Below, piece after piece: positions 9,196 to 16,696 of a stretch of 21,635 bases of DNA. How positions within the stretch are numbered: the first letter of the stretch is position 1; the number at the start of each line of letters is the position of its first letter. Made by a program: the position numbers and the translations under genes. The notes under the pieces were generated by a model that did no database searches, had not been told where the DNA came from, and worked only from the letters and a program-made list of their open reading frames with translations. This DNA is from 70-18 sp041691815 (lineage in GTDB: Bacteria > Pseudomonadota > Alphaproteobacteria > Acetobacterales > Acetobacteraceae), in the NCBI GenBank assembly GCA_041691815.1, contig JBEPTZ010000074.1, positions 1-21,635 of the forward strand. Direction: 5' to 3'.

Positions 9196-10055
9196 AATTT
9201 CTCCCCCGCCAACCCCTGCGGACGGAACAGCATGAAGGCGATCAGCAGCAGCCCGTAGATCAACTGCCGCGAGGCGGCGGCGACGCTGGTCGGGATGTCG
9301 ATCAGCGCCAGCACCTGCGGCAGCGCCAGCAGCAGGAATGGGCCGATGATCGAGCCGGCCAGCGTCCGCGCACCGCCCACCACCACCATGGTCAGCAGCA
9401 GGATCGAGGCGTCCAGATCGAACGAGGACGGGTCGATAAACGTCAGGAAGCTGCCGTACAGCCCGCCCGCGACACCGGAAAACGCCCCGGCCAGCGCGGC
9501 GGCGCTGACCTTGGCGCGCAGCACGCTCTTGCCCATCGCCGCCACCGCCAGTTCGTCCTCGCGGATCGCCTTCAGCAGCCGGCCGAACGGCGCCCGCATC
9601 ATCAGCCAGAAACACAGGCAGCCCAGCAGCATCGCCACACTGGTGAGCACCAGATACCGGCTCGGCTCGATCAACTCCTGCCCCAGGATGATCGGCGCCG
9701 GAATGCCCGGCAGCCCGTTGGCGCCGCCGGTTCCCTCGGTCCAGTTGGTGAACACCGCAGTGGCCAGCAACTGAATCCCGAACGAGGTCACCACGAAATA
9801 ATCGCCGGCCACCCGCAGCGCCGGCAGCGTGACCAGGATATTGAGCGCGATGCACAGCAGGGCTGCGACCAGCACCGCGGCCACGAACGGCGTCGTGGTG
9901 TTCATCAGCAGCGCCGCCACGGTATAGGCGCCCACCCCGAACACCGCCGCCTGCGAGATCGAGAAGATGCCGACGATGCCGACCAGCAGATTGGTCGACA
10001 GCCCCAGCAGCACGTAGATCTCGGCCAGCACCAGGTAGGTATAGAAAAAATCCAT
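9192..10055 (-). CDS. livM: Branched-chain amino-acid-type ABC transporter permease LivM
   Basis: An inner-membrane permease of 287 residues made mostly of hydrophobic helices. Family marks are STNLLVGIVGIFSISQAAVFGVGAYT near the N-terminus (shown in part), LRVAGDYFVVTSFGIQ, the GANGLPGIP loop, the cytoplasmic coupling segment FGRLLKAIREDELAV that contacts an ATPase, and the C-terminal FMLFRPQGL. The start ATG 10055 lies 9 nt after the livH stop, and the stop overlaps the livG GTG. E. coli LivM has an N-terminal extension that this shorter form lacks, as many homologues do. Confidence 0.94.
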
Positions 10056-10064
10056 GCCCCCGCC

Positions 10065-10925
10065 TCAGTTCGCCACGAACAGGCCGCGCGGCCGGAATAG
10101 CATGAAGATGACGAAGATGAAGAAGGTGACGGCGATGCTCCACTCCCCCGGCATCACCAGCAGCGACAGGTTCTGCACCACCGAGATCAGCACCGCCAGC
10201 ACAAACGCGCCGCTGATGCTGCCGACCCCGCCGGCGATCATCGCGATGGTGGCGGTGAGCAGCACGGTGAAGCCGCCGAACGGCTGCAACCCGAGATCGA
10301 GCGGCACCAGGATGCCGGGCAGGCAGACCATCGCACTGCCCACCGCCATGACGATGACATGCACCTGCCGCGGCTGCAGCCGGGTGATCTCGGCCAGGAA
10401 CGGGTTGGAGGCGGTGGCGCGCATCCGCTTGCCGAGCACGCTGCGATGCGCGAACAGCATCGCCCCGAGATAGACCGCCACCCCGACGACCGCAGTGAGC
10501 AACTGCGCCACGGTCAGCAGCACGCCGCCGAGATCGACGGTGCGCGCCGCCCAGGGCAGCGGGAAGGTCAGCACGTTGGAGGAGTAGATCGCCGCGATCA
10601 GGTTCTGCAGCACCGCGGTCATGCCGAGCGAGGCGATCAGCAGCACCAGATGGGTGGCGCCGCGCCGGTCCAGCCGCTCATACAGCAGCTTCTGGATCAG
10701 CGCGCCGACCACCGTGCAGGCCAGCATCGCCGCCAGCAGCGCCAGCGGCGACGGCACCCCGTGCTGCACCGCCGACCATGCCAGGTAGCCGCCCAGGCTG
10801 TAGATCGCGGCATGCGCGACATGAAAAATCCGCGTGGTGGAATAGATCAGCGAGAAACTGACCGCCACCATGCCCAGCGCGCAGCCGGTCACCAGGCCGT
10901 TGGCCAAAAGATGCAGCCACAGCAT
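10065..10925 (-). CDS. livH: Branched-chain amino-acid-type ABC transporter permease LivH
   Basis: An inner-membrane permease of 286 residues and partner of LivM. Visible marks are LHLLANGLVTGCALGMVAVS, LIYSTTRIFHVAHAAIYSLG, the YERLDRRGATHLVLLIASLG segment, the coupling loop LGKRMRATASNPFLAEITR, the GGVGSISGAF stretch and the C-terminal FMLFRPRGLF. The start is ATG 10925, 24 nt after the stop of the binding-protein gene. Order and spacing fit a single five-gene transcript from about 12.1 kb leftward. Confidence 0.93.
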   Translation of the reverse strand: MLWLHLLANGLVTGCALGMVAVSFSLIYSTTRIFHVAHAAIYSLGGYLAWSAVQHGVPSPLALLAAMLACTVVGALIQKLLYERLDRRGATHLVLLIASLGMTAVLQNLIAAIYSSNVLTFPLPWAARTVDLGGVLLTVAQLLTAVVGVAVYLGAMLFAHRSVLGKRMRATASNPFLAEITRLQPRQVHVIVMAVGSAMVCLPGILVPLDLGLQPFGGFTVLLTATIAMIAGGVGSISGAFVLAVLISVVQNLSLLVMPGEWSIAVTFFIFVIFMLFRPRGLFVAN

Positions 10926-10949
10926 GCCGCCGATCCCGCGCGGTGCGGG

Positions 10950-12071
10950 CTAGTTCGGCTGCATCACCTTGATGGTCACGTCCTTGCCGCCCTGCATGCG
11001 GTTGATGTTGAACTGGGTGGTGGCGGTGTTGGTGTTGAACACCGCCTTGGTCAGCCCGTCGAACGTCTTGATGGCGAACAGCGCGTCGCGCATGTTGCTG
11101 CCGGTCACCGGTTTGCCCTCTTTCAGCACCTTGTCGAGGCAGGTCAGCACGATATTGGTGGCGTTGTAGTACTGGCGGGCAAAGAACCCGAAATCGGTGC
11201 CGTACTGCTTCTTGAATGCCGCACTCATCTCGGCCGGCGCGTTGATCGCCACCTGGGTATGGGTGAAGCCGGTGGCGTTGGGGTTGGCGATGGTGTCGGG
11301 GTCGGAAAAGAACGTGTTGCCGACAACCAGGAACTTGGCGTCGATCTGCTTGACCTGATCGGCCAGCTGGGTCAGCCCGGTGGTGATCACCACGAACAGC
11401 ACGTCCGGCTTGGCGGCGGCCAGCTTCAGCAGGGCGGCGCGATAATCGGTGTTGCCGAACTGCACCGGCTCCTGGGCGATGATCTTGCCGCCGAGCGCCG
11501 GATAGGATTTCAGCAGATCGTCGCGCCCGGCGATGCCGGCGGCGTCGTTCTCGTACAGGATGGCGGCGGTCTTCTTGCCGAGATCGTTGGCGACATAATG
11601 CGACAGCACATCAAGCTCGCCGCCGAGCACCGGCAGGGTGTTGATCAGGAACGGCGAGGCGGTGGCCAGCTTGTCGGCCTGGGCGCCGCCATTGACCAGC
11701 AGCACCTTCTTGCGGGTGGCCAGCGGCGCCATCGCCAGCGACGGCCCGGAATAGCCGGTGAACACCACGCCGACATGGTTGAGGTCGACCAGCTTGTTGA
11801 ACGACAGGATCGACTGGTCGGGCTTGGCCTGGTTGTCCTCGGACAGCAGTTCGATCTTGTGGCCGGCCACGCCACCCTTAGCATTGGCTTCGGCGATGGC
11901 GAACTGGATACCGTGCTGCTCCTCGGTGCCGATCACCGCCGCCGGCCCGGTCAACGGCAGCACCGCGCCGAGCTGGATGGTCTGCGCCACAACCGCGCCA
12001 CTTGCGGCCAGCGACAGCGCGCAGGCAAGCAGGATCGTCTTCAACGGGGCAACCGCCGATTGTCCGAACAT
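10950..12071 (-). CDS. Periplasmic substrate-binding protein of the Liv-type importer
   Basis: This is a 373-residue type I periplasmic binding protein (Peripla_BP_6 / LivJ-like) that captures the ligand and delivers it to LivHM. Residues 1 to about 29 form a signal peptide (hydrophobic TILLACALSLAASGAVVA, likely cleavage after VVA). The mature protein opens with QTIQLGAVLPLTGPAAVIG and continues through EANAKGGVAGHKIELLSED, characteristic of the family. The start ATG 12071 has GGGAGG 6 nt upstream. It is the first gene of the operon. The ligand is unknown: related proteins bind leucine/isoleucine/valine, amides, urea or aromatic acids, and nothing next door points to a catabolic pathway. Confidence 0.92.
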   Translation of the reverse strand: MFGQSAVAPLKTILLACALSLAASGAVVAQTIQLGAVLPLTGPAAVIGTEEQHGIQFAIAEANAKGGVAGHKIELLSEDNQAKPDQSILSFNKLVDLNHVGVVFTGYSGPSLAMAPLATRKKVLLVNGGAQADKLATASPFLINTLPVLGGELDVLSHYVANDLGKKTAAILYENDAAGIAGRDDLLKSYPALGGKIIAQEPVQFGNTDYRAALLKLAAAKPDVLFVVITTGLTQLADQVKQIDAKFLVVGNTFFSDPDTIANPNATGFTHTQVAINAPAEMSAAFKKQYGTDFGFFARQYYNATNIVLTCLDKVLKEGKPVTGSNMRDALFAIKTFDGLTKAVFNTNTATTQFNINRMQGGKDVTIKVMQPN

Positions 12072-12444
12072 TTCACCCTCCCAGCACCGTGGCCATGTTT
12101 CACGGCCGTTACAGCCAGACTAGGCACTTCGATCCATCGCGGTCAAACGATCTCGGCGCCCGGCGGCAAGGCGTGTCCGCCGGTCACGCTGCAACCCCGA
12201 TCAGCTGCGATCGCGGGTCGGCGACAGCGGCGGCGAATGCGCGGTTGAAGCTGTCCGTGTCGGCAGACCACCGGCGCGGGTTCGCCCGGTCGTAAAACTG
12301 CGGCGAACGGTGTCGCCCAGAGCGGGCGGGGCCCAGCGCCAACACGTCCGGCAACGGTTAACCGGTACCGAAAACGCGCGTTCGGCAGCCCAGCCCCTGG
12401 CGAAGTCCGCGGCAGTACCCAGCCTCGCCTAGCCCAAGCTTCGG
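12072..12444. other. Gene-free gap upstream of the Liv-type operon
   Basis: A 373-nt stretch between the binding-protein gene and the DUF488-like gene. I see no credible coding frame here; the plus-strand frames crossing it are continuations of antisense readings. It should hold the promoter of the transporter operon, but no strong sigma-70 pair stands out. A perfect 10-bp palindrome CGGTTAACCG lies at 12355-12364, and a small hairpin (CTAGCC, 8-nt loop, GGCTAG) at 12429-12448 overlaps the DUF488-like stop codon. Confidence 0.55.
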
Positions 12445-12448
12445 CTAG
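12429..12448 (-). terminator. Weak hairpin at the end of the small three-gene operon
   Basis: Arms CTAGCC (12429-12434) and GGCTAG (12443-12448) form a 6-bp stem around an 8-nt loop containing AAGCTT. The hairpin overlaps the TAG stop of the DUF488-like gene. No U-run follows on the minus strand, so termination here is only possible, not shown. Confidence 0.3.
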
Positions 12449-12813
12449 CCGCCAACGCGCTCGCGCATCAGCCTGGCGAGCACCACGGCGTTGTTGTGTT
12501 CGGTGTCATGGGCGGCGTACAGCAGGGTCACCGGCCCGGCCCGGCAGAATTGTTCCAGTTCCGCCACCGGCGCCGGGTTGGCGGCCAGTTCGGCCCGGAA
12601 GCGGGTTTCGAATTCCGGCCATTTCGCCGGGTCGTGGCCGAACCAGTGCCGCAATTCGTTGCTGGGTGCGATGGCCTTCAGCCAGTGGTCCATGTTCACC
12701 CGCTGTTTGGTCAGGCCGCGCGGCCACAGCCGGTCGACCAGGATGCGGGTGCTGTCCTCGCCGCCGGGCGGGTCGTAGACGCGCTGCAGGCGGATATCCG
12801 CGGCCTTGCTCAC
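12445..12813 (-). CDS. DUF488 / YeaO-like small protein
   Basis: A 122-residue soluble protein matching the DUF488 (YeaO-like) family. The family blocks are visible: RVYDPPGG near the N-terminus, RILVDRLWPRGLTK (about 23-36), the HWFGHDPAKWPEFETRF block, and C-terminal TLLYAAHDTEHNNAVVL. The biochemical role of the family is not established. The start is GTG 12813, overlapping the stop of the upstream gene as GTGA (12810-12813), so it is translated from the same message. It is the last gene of the operon with the DUF6306-like and DUF6522-like genes. No signal peptide or membrane segment is present. Confidence 0.88.
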   Translation of the reverse strand: MSKAADIRLQRVYDPPGGEDSTRILVDRLWPRGLTKQRVNMDHWLKAIAPSNELRHWFGHDPAKWPEFETRFRAELAANPAPVAELEQFCRAGPVTLLYAAHDTEHNNAVVLARLMRERVGG

Positions 12814-13316
12814 GGCACCGTTCCGGCAACCTCCCCAGCTCGGGCGATGTTGACCTCGTGCGAGCGCAGCATCTCGGCCAGCTCGGCGTGCAGCGCGTCG
12901 GCGCGCACCCGCGGCAGCATCTCGCGCAGCTTGCGCACCACCCAGCCCTGGCCGCGATTGAGGAAGCTGATCCGTTCGTTCATATCGGCGATCGCCATCG
13001 CCTTGCCGTGGAACGCACCAGTTGCCGATGACGGCACGGCGCCCAGCGCCTTCAACTGGCGGCTCAGCATGCCGGCCCAGTGCGCTTCATCGTGCTGGAT
13101 GGCCTGCATCAACGCGGCGACCGGCCCGCTGCCGGCCTCCCGCGCGCTTTCCAGCGTCACCTTGGCGCCGGCGCGCTCGGCTTCCAGCAGGCTGTTCAGG
13201 AAGCTCACCAGCTCATCCTTGCCGGCGTAGCCCATATAGGCGTCATCGGCGTCCTTCATGCCGCACACCGGGGATGCGAATTCCACCGGCGGATCGCCTT
13301 CCGCTGTGCCTGTCAT
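12810..13316 (-). CDS. DUF6306-like, probable ferritin-like helical protein
   Basis: A 168-residue soluble, mostly helical protein that I recognise as DUF6306-like. After a short N-terminal stretch with SPVCGMKDADDAYMGYAG (15-32) come helices carrying LLEAERAGAKVTLESAREA (about 43-61), QAIQHDEAHWAGMLSRQL (71-88), a FLNRGQGWVVRKLREML helix and HAELAEMLRSHEVNI (143-157). The paired acidic and His residues on these helices (Glu45/47, Glu77-x-His79, His143, His153-Glu154) suggest a ferritin-like four-helix bundle that may bind metal. This is inference; no canonical diiron motif is complete. The start is ATG 13316 with AGGAG about 8 nt upstream, 4 nt after the DUF6522-like stop; the end overlaps the DUF488-like start. 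Confidence 0.82.
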   Translation of the reverse strand: MTGTAEGDPPVEFASPVCGMKDADDAYMGYAGKDELVSFLNSLLEAERAGAKVTLESAREAGSGPVAALMQAIQHDEAHWAGMLSRQLKALGAVPSSATGAFHGKAMAIADMNERISFLNRGQGWVVRKLREMLPRVRADALHAELAEMLRSHEVNIARAGEVAGTVP

Positions 13317-13320
13317 CGGC

Positions 13321-13593
13321 TCACTCCTGCAAGGTCGCGCACCAGCTGCGCGCGAAATAGCGCAGGGTCAGCCGCGTGCTGCCAAGATGCTCGCCTTCGC
13401 CACGCTCGACAACGCTGCTGATGGCGCCGCTCTGCAACGCCTGCCAGAACGCATCCGGCGACAGGCCGAGCTCGGGGGCCACAAGCTCGGCATCGACGGT
13501 GAAATCGCCGCCGGATTGGGTGATGCCGCCGGGCCAGACGCGGGATGGCGTGGCGTTGGGCACAGTCTCGCTCGGCCCAGTCTCGCTCGGCAT
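13321..13593 (-). CDS. DUF6522-like small protein
   Basis: A 90-residue protein resembling DUF6522. The core runs from GGDFTVDAELVAPELGLS through DAFWQALQSGAI and SSVVERGEGEHLGSTRLTLR to a short C-terminal RYFARSWCATL. No function is known. The start ATG 13593 has AAGGAAA about 9 nt upstream. The first 24 residues are poorly conserved in character and include PSET-GPSET-VP, encoded by a 15-bp tandem duplication (13563-13592). It is the first gene of a three-gene operon whose promoter overlaps a candidate NsrR-like operator. An internal GTG start would remove the repetitive head. Confidence 0.78.
   Translation of the reverse strand: MPSETGPSETVPNATPSRVWPGGITQSGGDFTVDAELVAPELGLSPDAFWQALQSGAISSVVERGEGEHLGSTRLTLRYFARSWCATLQE
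13563..13592. repeat. 15-bp tandem duplication inside the DUF6522-like gene
   Basis: Two 15-bp units beginning CAGTCTCGCTCGGC sit at 13563-13577 and 13578-13592 with nearly identical sequence. They encode the repeated PSET residues at the very N-terminus of the protein on the minus strand. The length is a multiple of three, so the frame is kept. Confidence 0.8.
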
Positions 13594-13645
13594 GGCTGCT
13601 TTCCTTGCGCGCTCGCGGCCCGCGGACGGCAGAGCCGCTTTATTT

Positions 13646-13668
13646 ATCGCGTATCTTAAATACCTCTT
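13646..13668. promoter_or_regulatory. Candidate NsrR-like (Rrf2 family) operator
   Basis: The core GTATCTTAAATAC (13651-13663) is one base away from GTATTTNAAATAC, the centre of the published NsrR consensus, in which ATGYATTT and AAATRCAT face each other across one base. The right half extends to AAATACCTCTT (13658-13668), 10 of 11 matching the half-site AAATACATCTT; the left outer half is poor. It overlaps the -10 of the minus-strand promoter, the right place for a repressor. Other Rrf2 regulators or chance in an AT-rich promoter remain possible. Confidence 0.35.
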
Positions 13669-13685
13669 ATCACGCCGAACTTCAA
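13657..13685 (-). promoter_or_regulatory. Candidate sigma-70 promoter of the DUF6522-DUF6306-DUF488 operon
   Basis: Reading the minus strand, a -35-like TTGAAG (13685-13680) is followed after 17 nt by a -10-like TATTTA (13662-13657). The region is strikingly AT-rich against its surroundings. The predicted transcript start would leave a leader of roughly 55 nt before ATG 13593. Matches to consensus are partial. Confidence 0.4.
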
Positions 13686-13720
13686 GGCGAACGAGGCCGG
13701 AAATCCAACAGCCCAGGGCT

Positions 13721-13748
13721 TTGGCGCCACCGCCGGCCGGGGTATAGA
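13721..13748 (+). promoter_or_regulatory. Candidate sigma-70 promoter of the hopanoid operon
   Basis: TTGGCG (13721-13726) and TATAGA (13743-13748) are separated by 16 nt. Each matches its consensus at four of six positions. Transcription would begin near 13755, giving a leader of about 19 nt before hpnA. It is the best promoter-like pair between the divergent operons. Confidence 0.45.
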
Positions 13749-13773
13749 ACGCCGCTCATCCTGGAGAGTGCGC

Positions 13774-14769
13774 GTGCCCGATCCTGTCCTGGTAACCGGC
13801 GCTACCGGTTTCGTCGGCTCCGCGGTTGCCCGGGCGCTGTTGGCGCGCGGCCGGGCGGTGCGCGCGCTGGTGCGCCCCGGCAGCGACCGCAGCAACCTGT
13901 CCGGCCTCGACCTGGAACTGGTGCAGGGCGACCTCACCGACCCGGCCTCGCTGGCCCGCGCCGTCGCCGGTTGTGGCGAAGTGCTGCATGTCGCCGCCGA
14001 TTACCGCATCTGGGTGCCCGACCCCGCCGCCATGCTGCGCGCCAATGTGGAGGGCACGCGGGCGCTGATGCTGGCCTGCCTCGATGCCGGGGTGCGCCGC
14101 GTGGTGCATTGCAGCAGCGTTGCCGCCCTCGGCCTCACCGGCACCGACCAGCCGGCCGACGAAACCACCCCGGTCGATCCGGCAAAAATCGTCGGCGTCT
14201 ACAAGCAGTCGAAATACCAGGCCGAGCAGGCGGTGCTGGCCCTGGTGCGCGAGCGCGGGCTCGATGCGGTGATCGTCAACCCGGCCGCCCCGATCGGCCC
14301 GCGCGACATCAAGCCCACCCCCACCGGCAAGATGATCGCCGACGCCGCCAGCGGCCGCATGCCGGCCTATGTCGATACCGGGCTGAACGTGGTGCATGTC
14401 GACGACGTGGCCGAGGGCCACCTGCTGGCGCTGGAGCGCGGCCGCACCGGCGAGCGCTACATCCTCGGCGGCGAAAATCTCGACATGGGCAAGCTGATGG
14501 CGCTGGTCGCCCACGCCGCCGGCCGAAGCCCACCCCGCATCAGGCTGCCGATCGCCGCGGTCTGGCCGGTGGCGCTGGTCTGCGAGGGCCTGGCCCGGTT
14601 CGGCATCCCGCCGCTGGTGGTGCGCGACCATTTGCGCATGGCGCGCAAGAAGATGTTCTTCTCCTCGGCCAAGGCCAAAGCCGGACTCGGCTACGCCCCC
14701 CGCCCGGCCGAAGTGGCGATCGCCGACGCCATCGCGTGGTTCCGCGCGCACGGCATGGTGCCGGCTTGA
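13774..14769 (+). CDS. hpnA: Hopanoid-associated NAD-dependent sugar epimerase/dehydratase HpnA
   Basis: An extended short-chain dehydrogenase (NAD-dependent epimerase/dehydratase family) of 331 residues encoded at the head of hopanoid loci. The Rossmann dinucleotide motif TGATGFVG (8-15) starts the protein, HCSSVAALG gives the catalytic Ser region, and Tyr143-x3-Lys147 (YKQSK) is the catalytic pair. Its substrate is not established; a role in hopanoid side-chain modification is inferred from context. I prefer GTG 13774 because GGAG lies 7 nt upstream and the product starts MPDPVLVTGATGFVG, as homologues do. GTG 13768 would add two residues but sits only 3 nt from the GGAG. The stop TGA overlaps the hpnB TTG start as TTGA. 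Confidence 0.92.
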   Translation: MPDPVLVTGATGFVGSAVARALLARGRAVRALVRPGSDRSNLSGLDLELVQGDLTDPASLARAVAGCGEVLHVAADYRIWVPDPAAMLRANVEGTRALMLACLDAGVRRVVHCSSVAALGLTGTDQPADETTPVDPAKIVGVYKQSKYQAEQAVLALVRERGLDAVIVNPAAPIGPRDIKPTPTGKMIADAASGRMPAYVDTGLNVVHVDDVAEGHLLALERGRTGERYILGGENLDMGKLMALVAHAAGRSPPRIRLPIAAVWPVALVCEGLARFGIPPLVVRDHLRMARKKMFFSSAKAKAGLGYAPRPAEVAIADAIAWFRAHGMVPA

Positions 14770-15869
14770 TCGCGGCCCTCTGCCTGCTGGCCTGGGCCTA
14801 TCTGCTGGCGCTGCACGGCCGCTTCTGGCGCTCCGGCCCCGAACTGCCGCCGGCCAGGCCGGAGCACGCGCCGCCAGTCGCCATCGTGGTGCCGGCACGC
14901 GACGAGGCCGAGACCATCGGCCGCAGCATCACCAGCCTGCTGGCGCAGGACTATGCCGGCGAGTTGCGCGTGGTGCTGGTCGATGACGGCAGCACCGACG
15001 CCACCGCCGCCATCGCCGGCGCCCTGCCCGACCCACTCGGCCGCCTCACCATCATCACCGCCGCCCCGCGCCCGCCGGGCTGGGCGGGGAAACTATGGGC
15101 GGTGCATCAAGGCGTTGCCGCCAGCGACGGCGAACTGCTGCTGCTGACCGACGCCGACATCGAACACGACCGCGCGCATCTGGCGACGCTGGTGGCGCAG
15201 TTGCAGCACAGCAGTGCGGATATGGTCAGCGAGATGGTGCGGCTGAACTGCCAGAGCTGGGCGGAGCGGGCGCTGGTGCCGGCCTTCGTGTATTTCTTCC
15301 AACTGCTCTACCCGTTCGCCTGGGTCAACGACACCCAGCGCGCCACCGCCGCCGCCGCCGGCGGCAGCATCCTGATCCGCCGTGCCGCACTGGCCCGCAT
15401 CGGCGGCTTTGCTGCGATCAAGGGGGCGCTGATCGACGATTGCGCGTTGGCGGCGCGGGTCAAGCGCGGCGGCCGCATCTGGCTCGGCCATACCAGGCTG
15501 GCCCGCTCGATCCGCCGCTACCCTGGCTTGTCCGACATCTGGCGAATGGTGGCGCGCTCGGCCTATGTGCAACTGCGCCGCTCGCCCTTGCTGCTGGCCG
15601 CCAGCACGCTGGGGCTGACGCTGCTCTTCCTGGCGCCACCGCTCTACGCGCTGTTCGGCCACGGCTGGCGGCAGGCTGCCGGCGCGCTGGCCTGGGCCGG
15701 CATGGCGCTCTCGTTCGTGCCGACGCTCAGCCGCTACGGCCGCGAATTTCTGTGGGCGCCGCTGCTGCCGGCGATCACCTGCTTCTACATGGCGGCCACT
15801 ATCGGCTCGGCGCTGGACCATTATCGCGGCCGCGGCGTGGTGTGGAAAGCCCGGGCGTATGAGTTATGA
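14766..15869 (+). CDS. hpnB: Hopanoid-associated glycosyltransferase HpnB (GT2)
   Basis: A family 2 glycosyltransferase of 367 residues. A likely N-terminal membrane helix (LIAALCLLAWAYLLALHG) precedes the GT-A domain with VVPARDEAETIG (42-53), VDDGSTDAT (72-80) and the metal-binding DAD (129-131). GGSILIRRAALARIGGF and IDDCALAARVKRGG follow, and the C-terminus has further hydrophobic helices (about LLLAASTLGLTLLFLAPPLY onward). It is membrane bound with the active domain in the cytoplasm (family expectation). No ATG or GTG is available at the junction; TTG 14766 overlapping the hpnA stop is the only start that keeps the N-terminal helix, so initiation is probably coupled to hpnA. The stop overlaps the hpnC ATG as ATGA. 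The sugar and acceptor are unknown. Confidence 0.9.
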   Translation: MIAALCLLAWAYLLALHGRFWRSGPELPPARPEHAPPVAIVVPARDEAETIGRSITSLLAQDYAGELRVVLVDDGSTDATAAIAGALPDPLGRLTIITAAPRPPGWAGKLWAVHQGVAASDGELLLLTDADIEHDRAHLATLVAQLQHSSADMVSEMVRLNCQSWAERALVPAFVYFFQLLYPFAWVNDTQRATAAAAGGSILIRRAALARIGGFAAIKGALIDDCALAARVKRGGRIWLGHTRLARSIRRYPGLSDIWRMVARSAYVQLRRSPLLLAASTLGLTLLFLAPPLYALFGHGWRQAAGALAWAGMALSFVPTLSRYGREFLWAPLLPAITCFYMAATIGSALDHYRGRGVVWKARAYEL

Positions 15870-16696
15870 CTATCTCGGTGGAAGAATGGTCCGGCAAGGA
15901 CCGAAAAGACGAGAATTTCCCGGTCGGTTCGGCCTTGATCGCGCCGAATTTGCGCCCGCATGTGCATGCTTTCTACGTTTTTGCCCGCAATGCGGACGAT
16001 ATTGCCGACAGTTCCACCCTGGATTCGGCCGATAAAGTGGCCCGTCTGGACGCGATGGAGGCCGTGCTGCTTGGCCAAGGCGACGCCGCCAGCCCGAGTG
16101 CGGTGAAGCTGCGCCAGAGCCTCGCCGCCACCGGCGTTACCCCCCGCCACGCGCAAGACCTGCTGATCGCCTTCCGCCGCGACGCGGTACAGCCGCGCAC
16201 CGCGGATCTTGCTGATTTGCTTCACTATTGCCGCCATTCCGCCGCCCCGGTCGGCCGCCACGTGCTGGCGCTGCACGGCGAATCCGAGACCACCTGGCCA
16301 GCCTCGGACGCGCTCTGCGCCGCGCTGCAGATCAACAACCACCTGCAAGACTGCGCCCGCGACTTGGCCGAAATGAACCGCTGCTACCTGCCGGATGATA
16401 TGTTGGCAAAATACGGCAGCGATATCAACGATCTGCGCCGCCCCACCGCGACTCCCGCATTGCGGGCGGTGCTGGACGCGCTGCTCGATGAATGCGATCG
16501 GCTGAACCGCGAAGGTGCCGCACTCCCAGCGCTGGTGCGCAACCGACGGTTGCGGGCCGAGACGGCGGTGATCGTCAAGTTAGCGCAACGACTCTCTTCC
16601 CGCTTGCGCCGCGCCGATCCGCTGGCCGGGCGGGTGAAACTGAGCAAGGGCGATGCGGTGTTGAGCGTGCTGGGCTCGCTATGGCGGCTGCTGTGA
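15866..16696 (+). CDS. hpnC: Hydroxysqualene synthase HpnC
   Basis: A squalene/phytoene-synthase-fold enzyme of 276 residues. In the bacterial three-step squalene route HpnC converts presqualene diphosphate, made by HpnD, to hydroxysqualene. The first aspartate-rich motif is DDIAD (44-48), and the second is reduced to DCARD (162-166, after NNHLQ), as is usual for HpnC as opposed to HpnD. ENFPVGS near residue 16 and the YLPDDML block also fit. The start is ATG 15866, overlapping the hpnB stop by 4 nt. Its end overlaps the hpnD start. No truncation seen. Confidence 0.94.
   Translation: MTISVEEWSGKDRKDENFPVGSALIAPNLRPHVHAFYVFARNADDIADSSTLDSADKVARLDAMEAVLLGQGDAASPSAVKLRQSLAATGVTPRHAQDLLIAFRRDAVQPRTADLADLLHYCRHSAAPVGRHVLALHGESETTWPASDALCAALQINNHLQDCARDLAEMNRCYLPDDMLAKYGSDINDLRRPTATPALRAVLDALLDECDRLNREGAALPALVRNRRLRAETAVIVKLAQRLSSRLRRADPLAGRVKLSKGDAVLSVLGSLWRLL

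Noticed and set aside
9196..10143. LivM-LivG fusion suggested by a continuous frame upstream of livG
   Set aside because: The upstream part is an out-of-frame reading of livM; the GTGA overlap and GGGGAG ribosome-binding site define the true livG start.
12355..12364. Perfect palindrome CGGTTAACCG upstream of the transporter operon
   Set aside because: Short, unsupported by nearby promoter elements, and not recognised as a known operator; kept only as a note in the gap entry.
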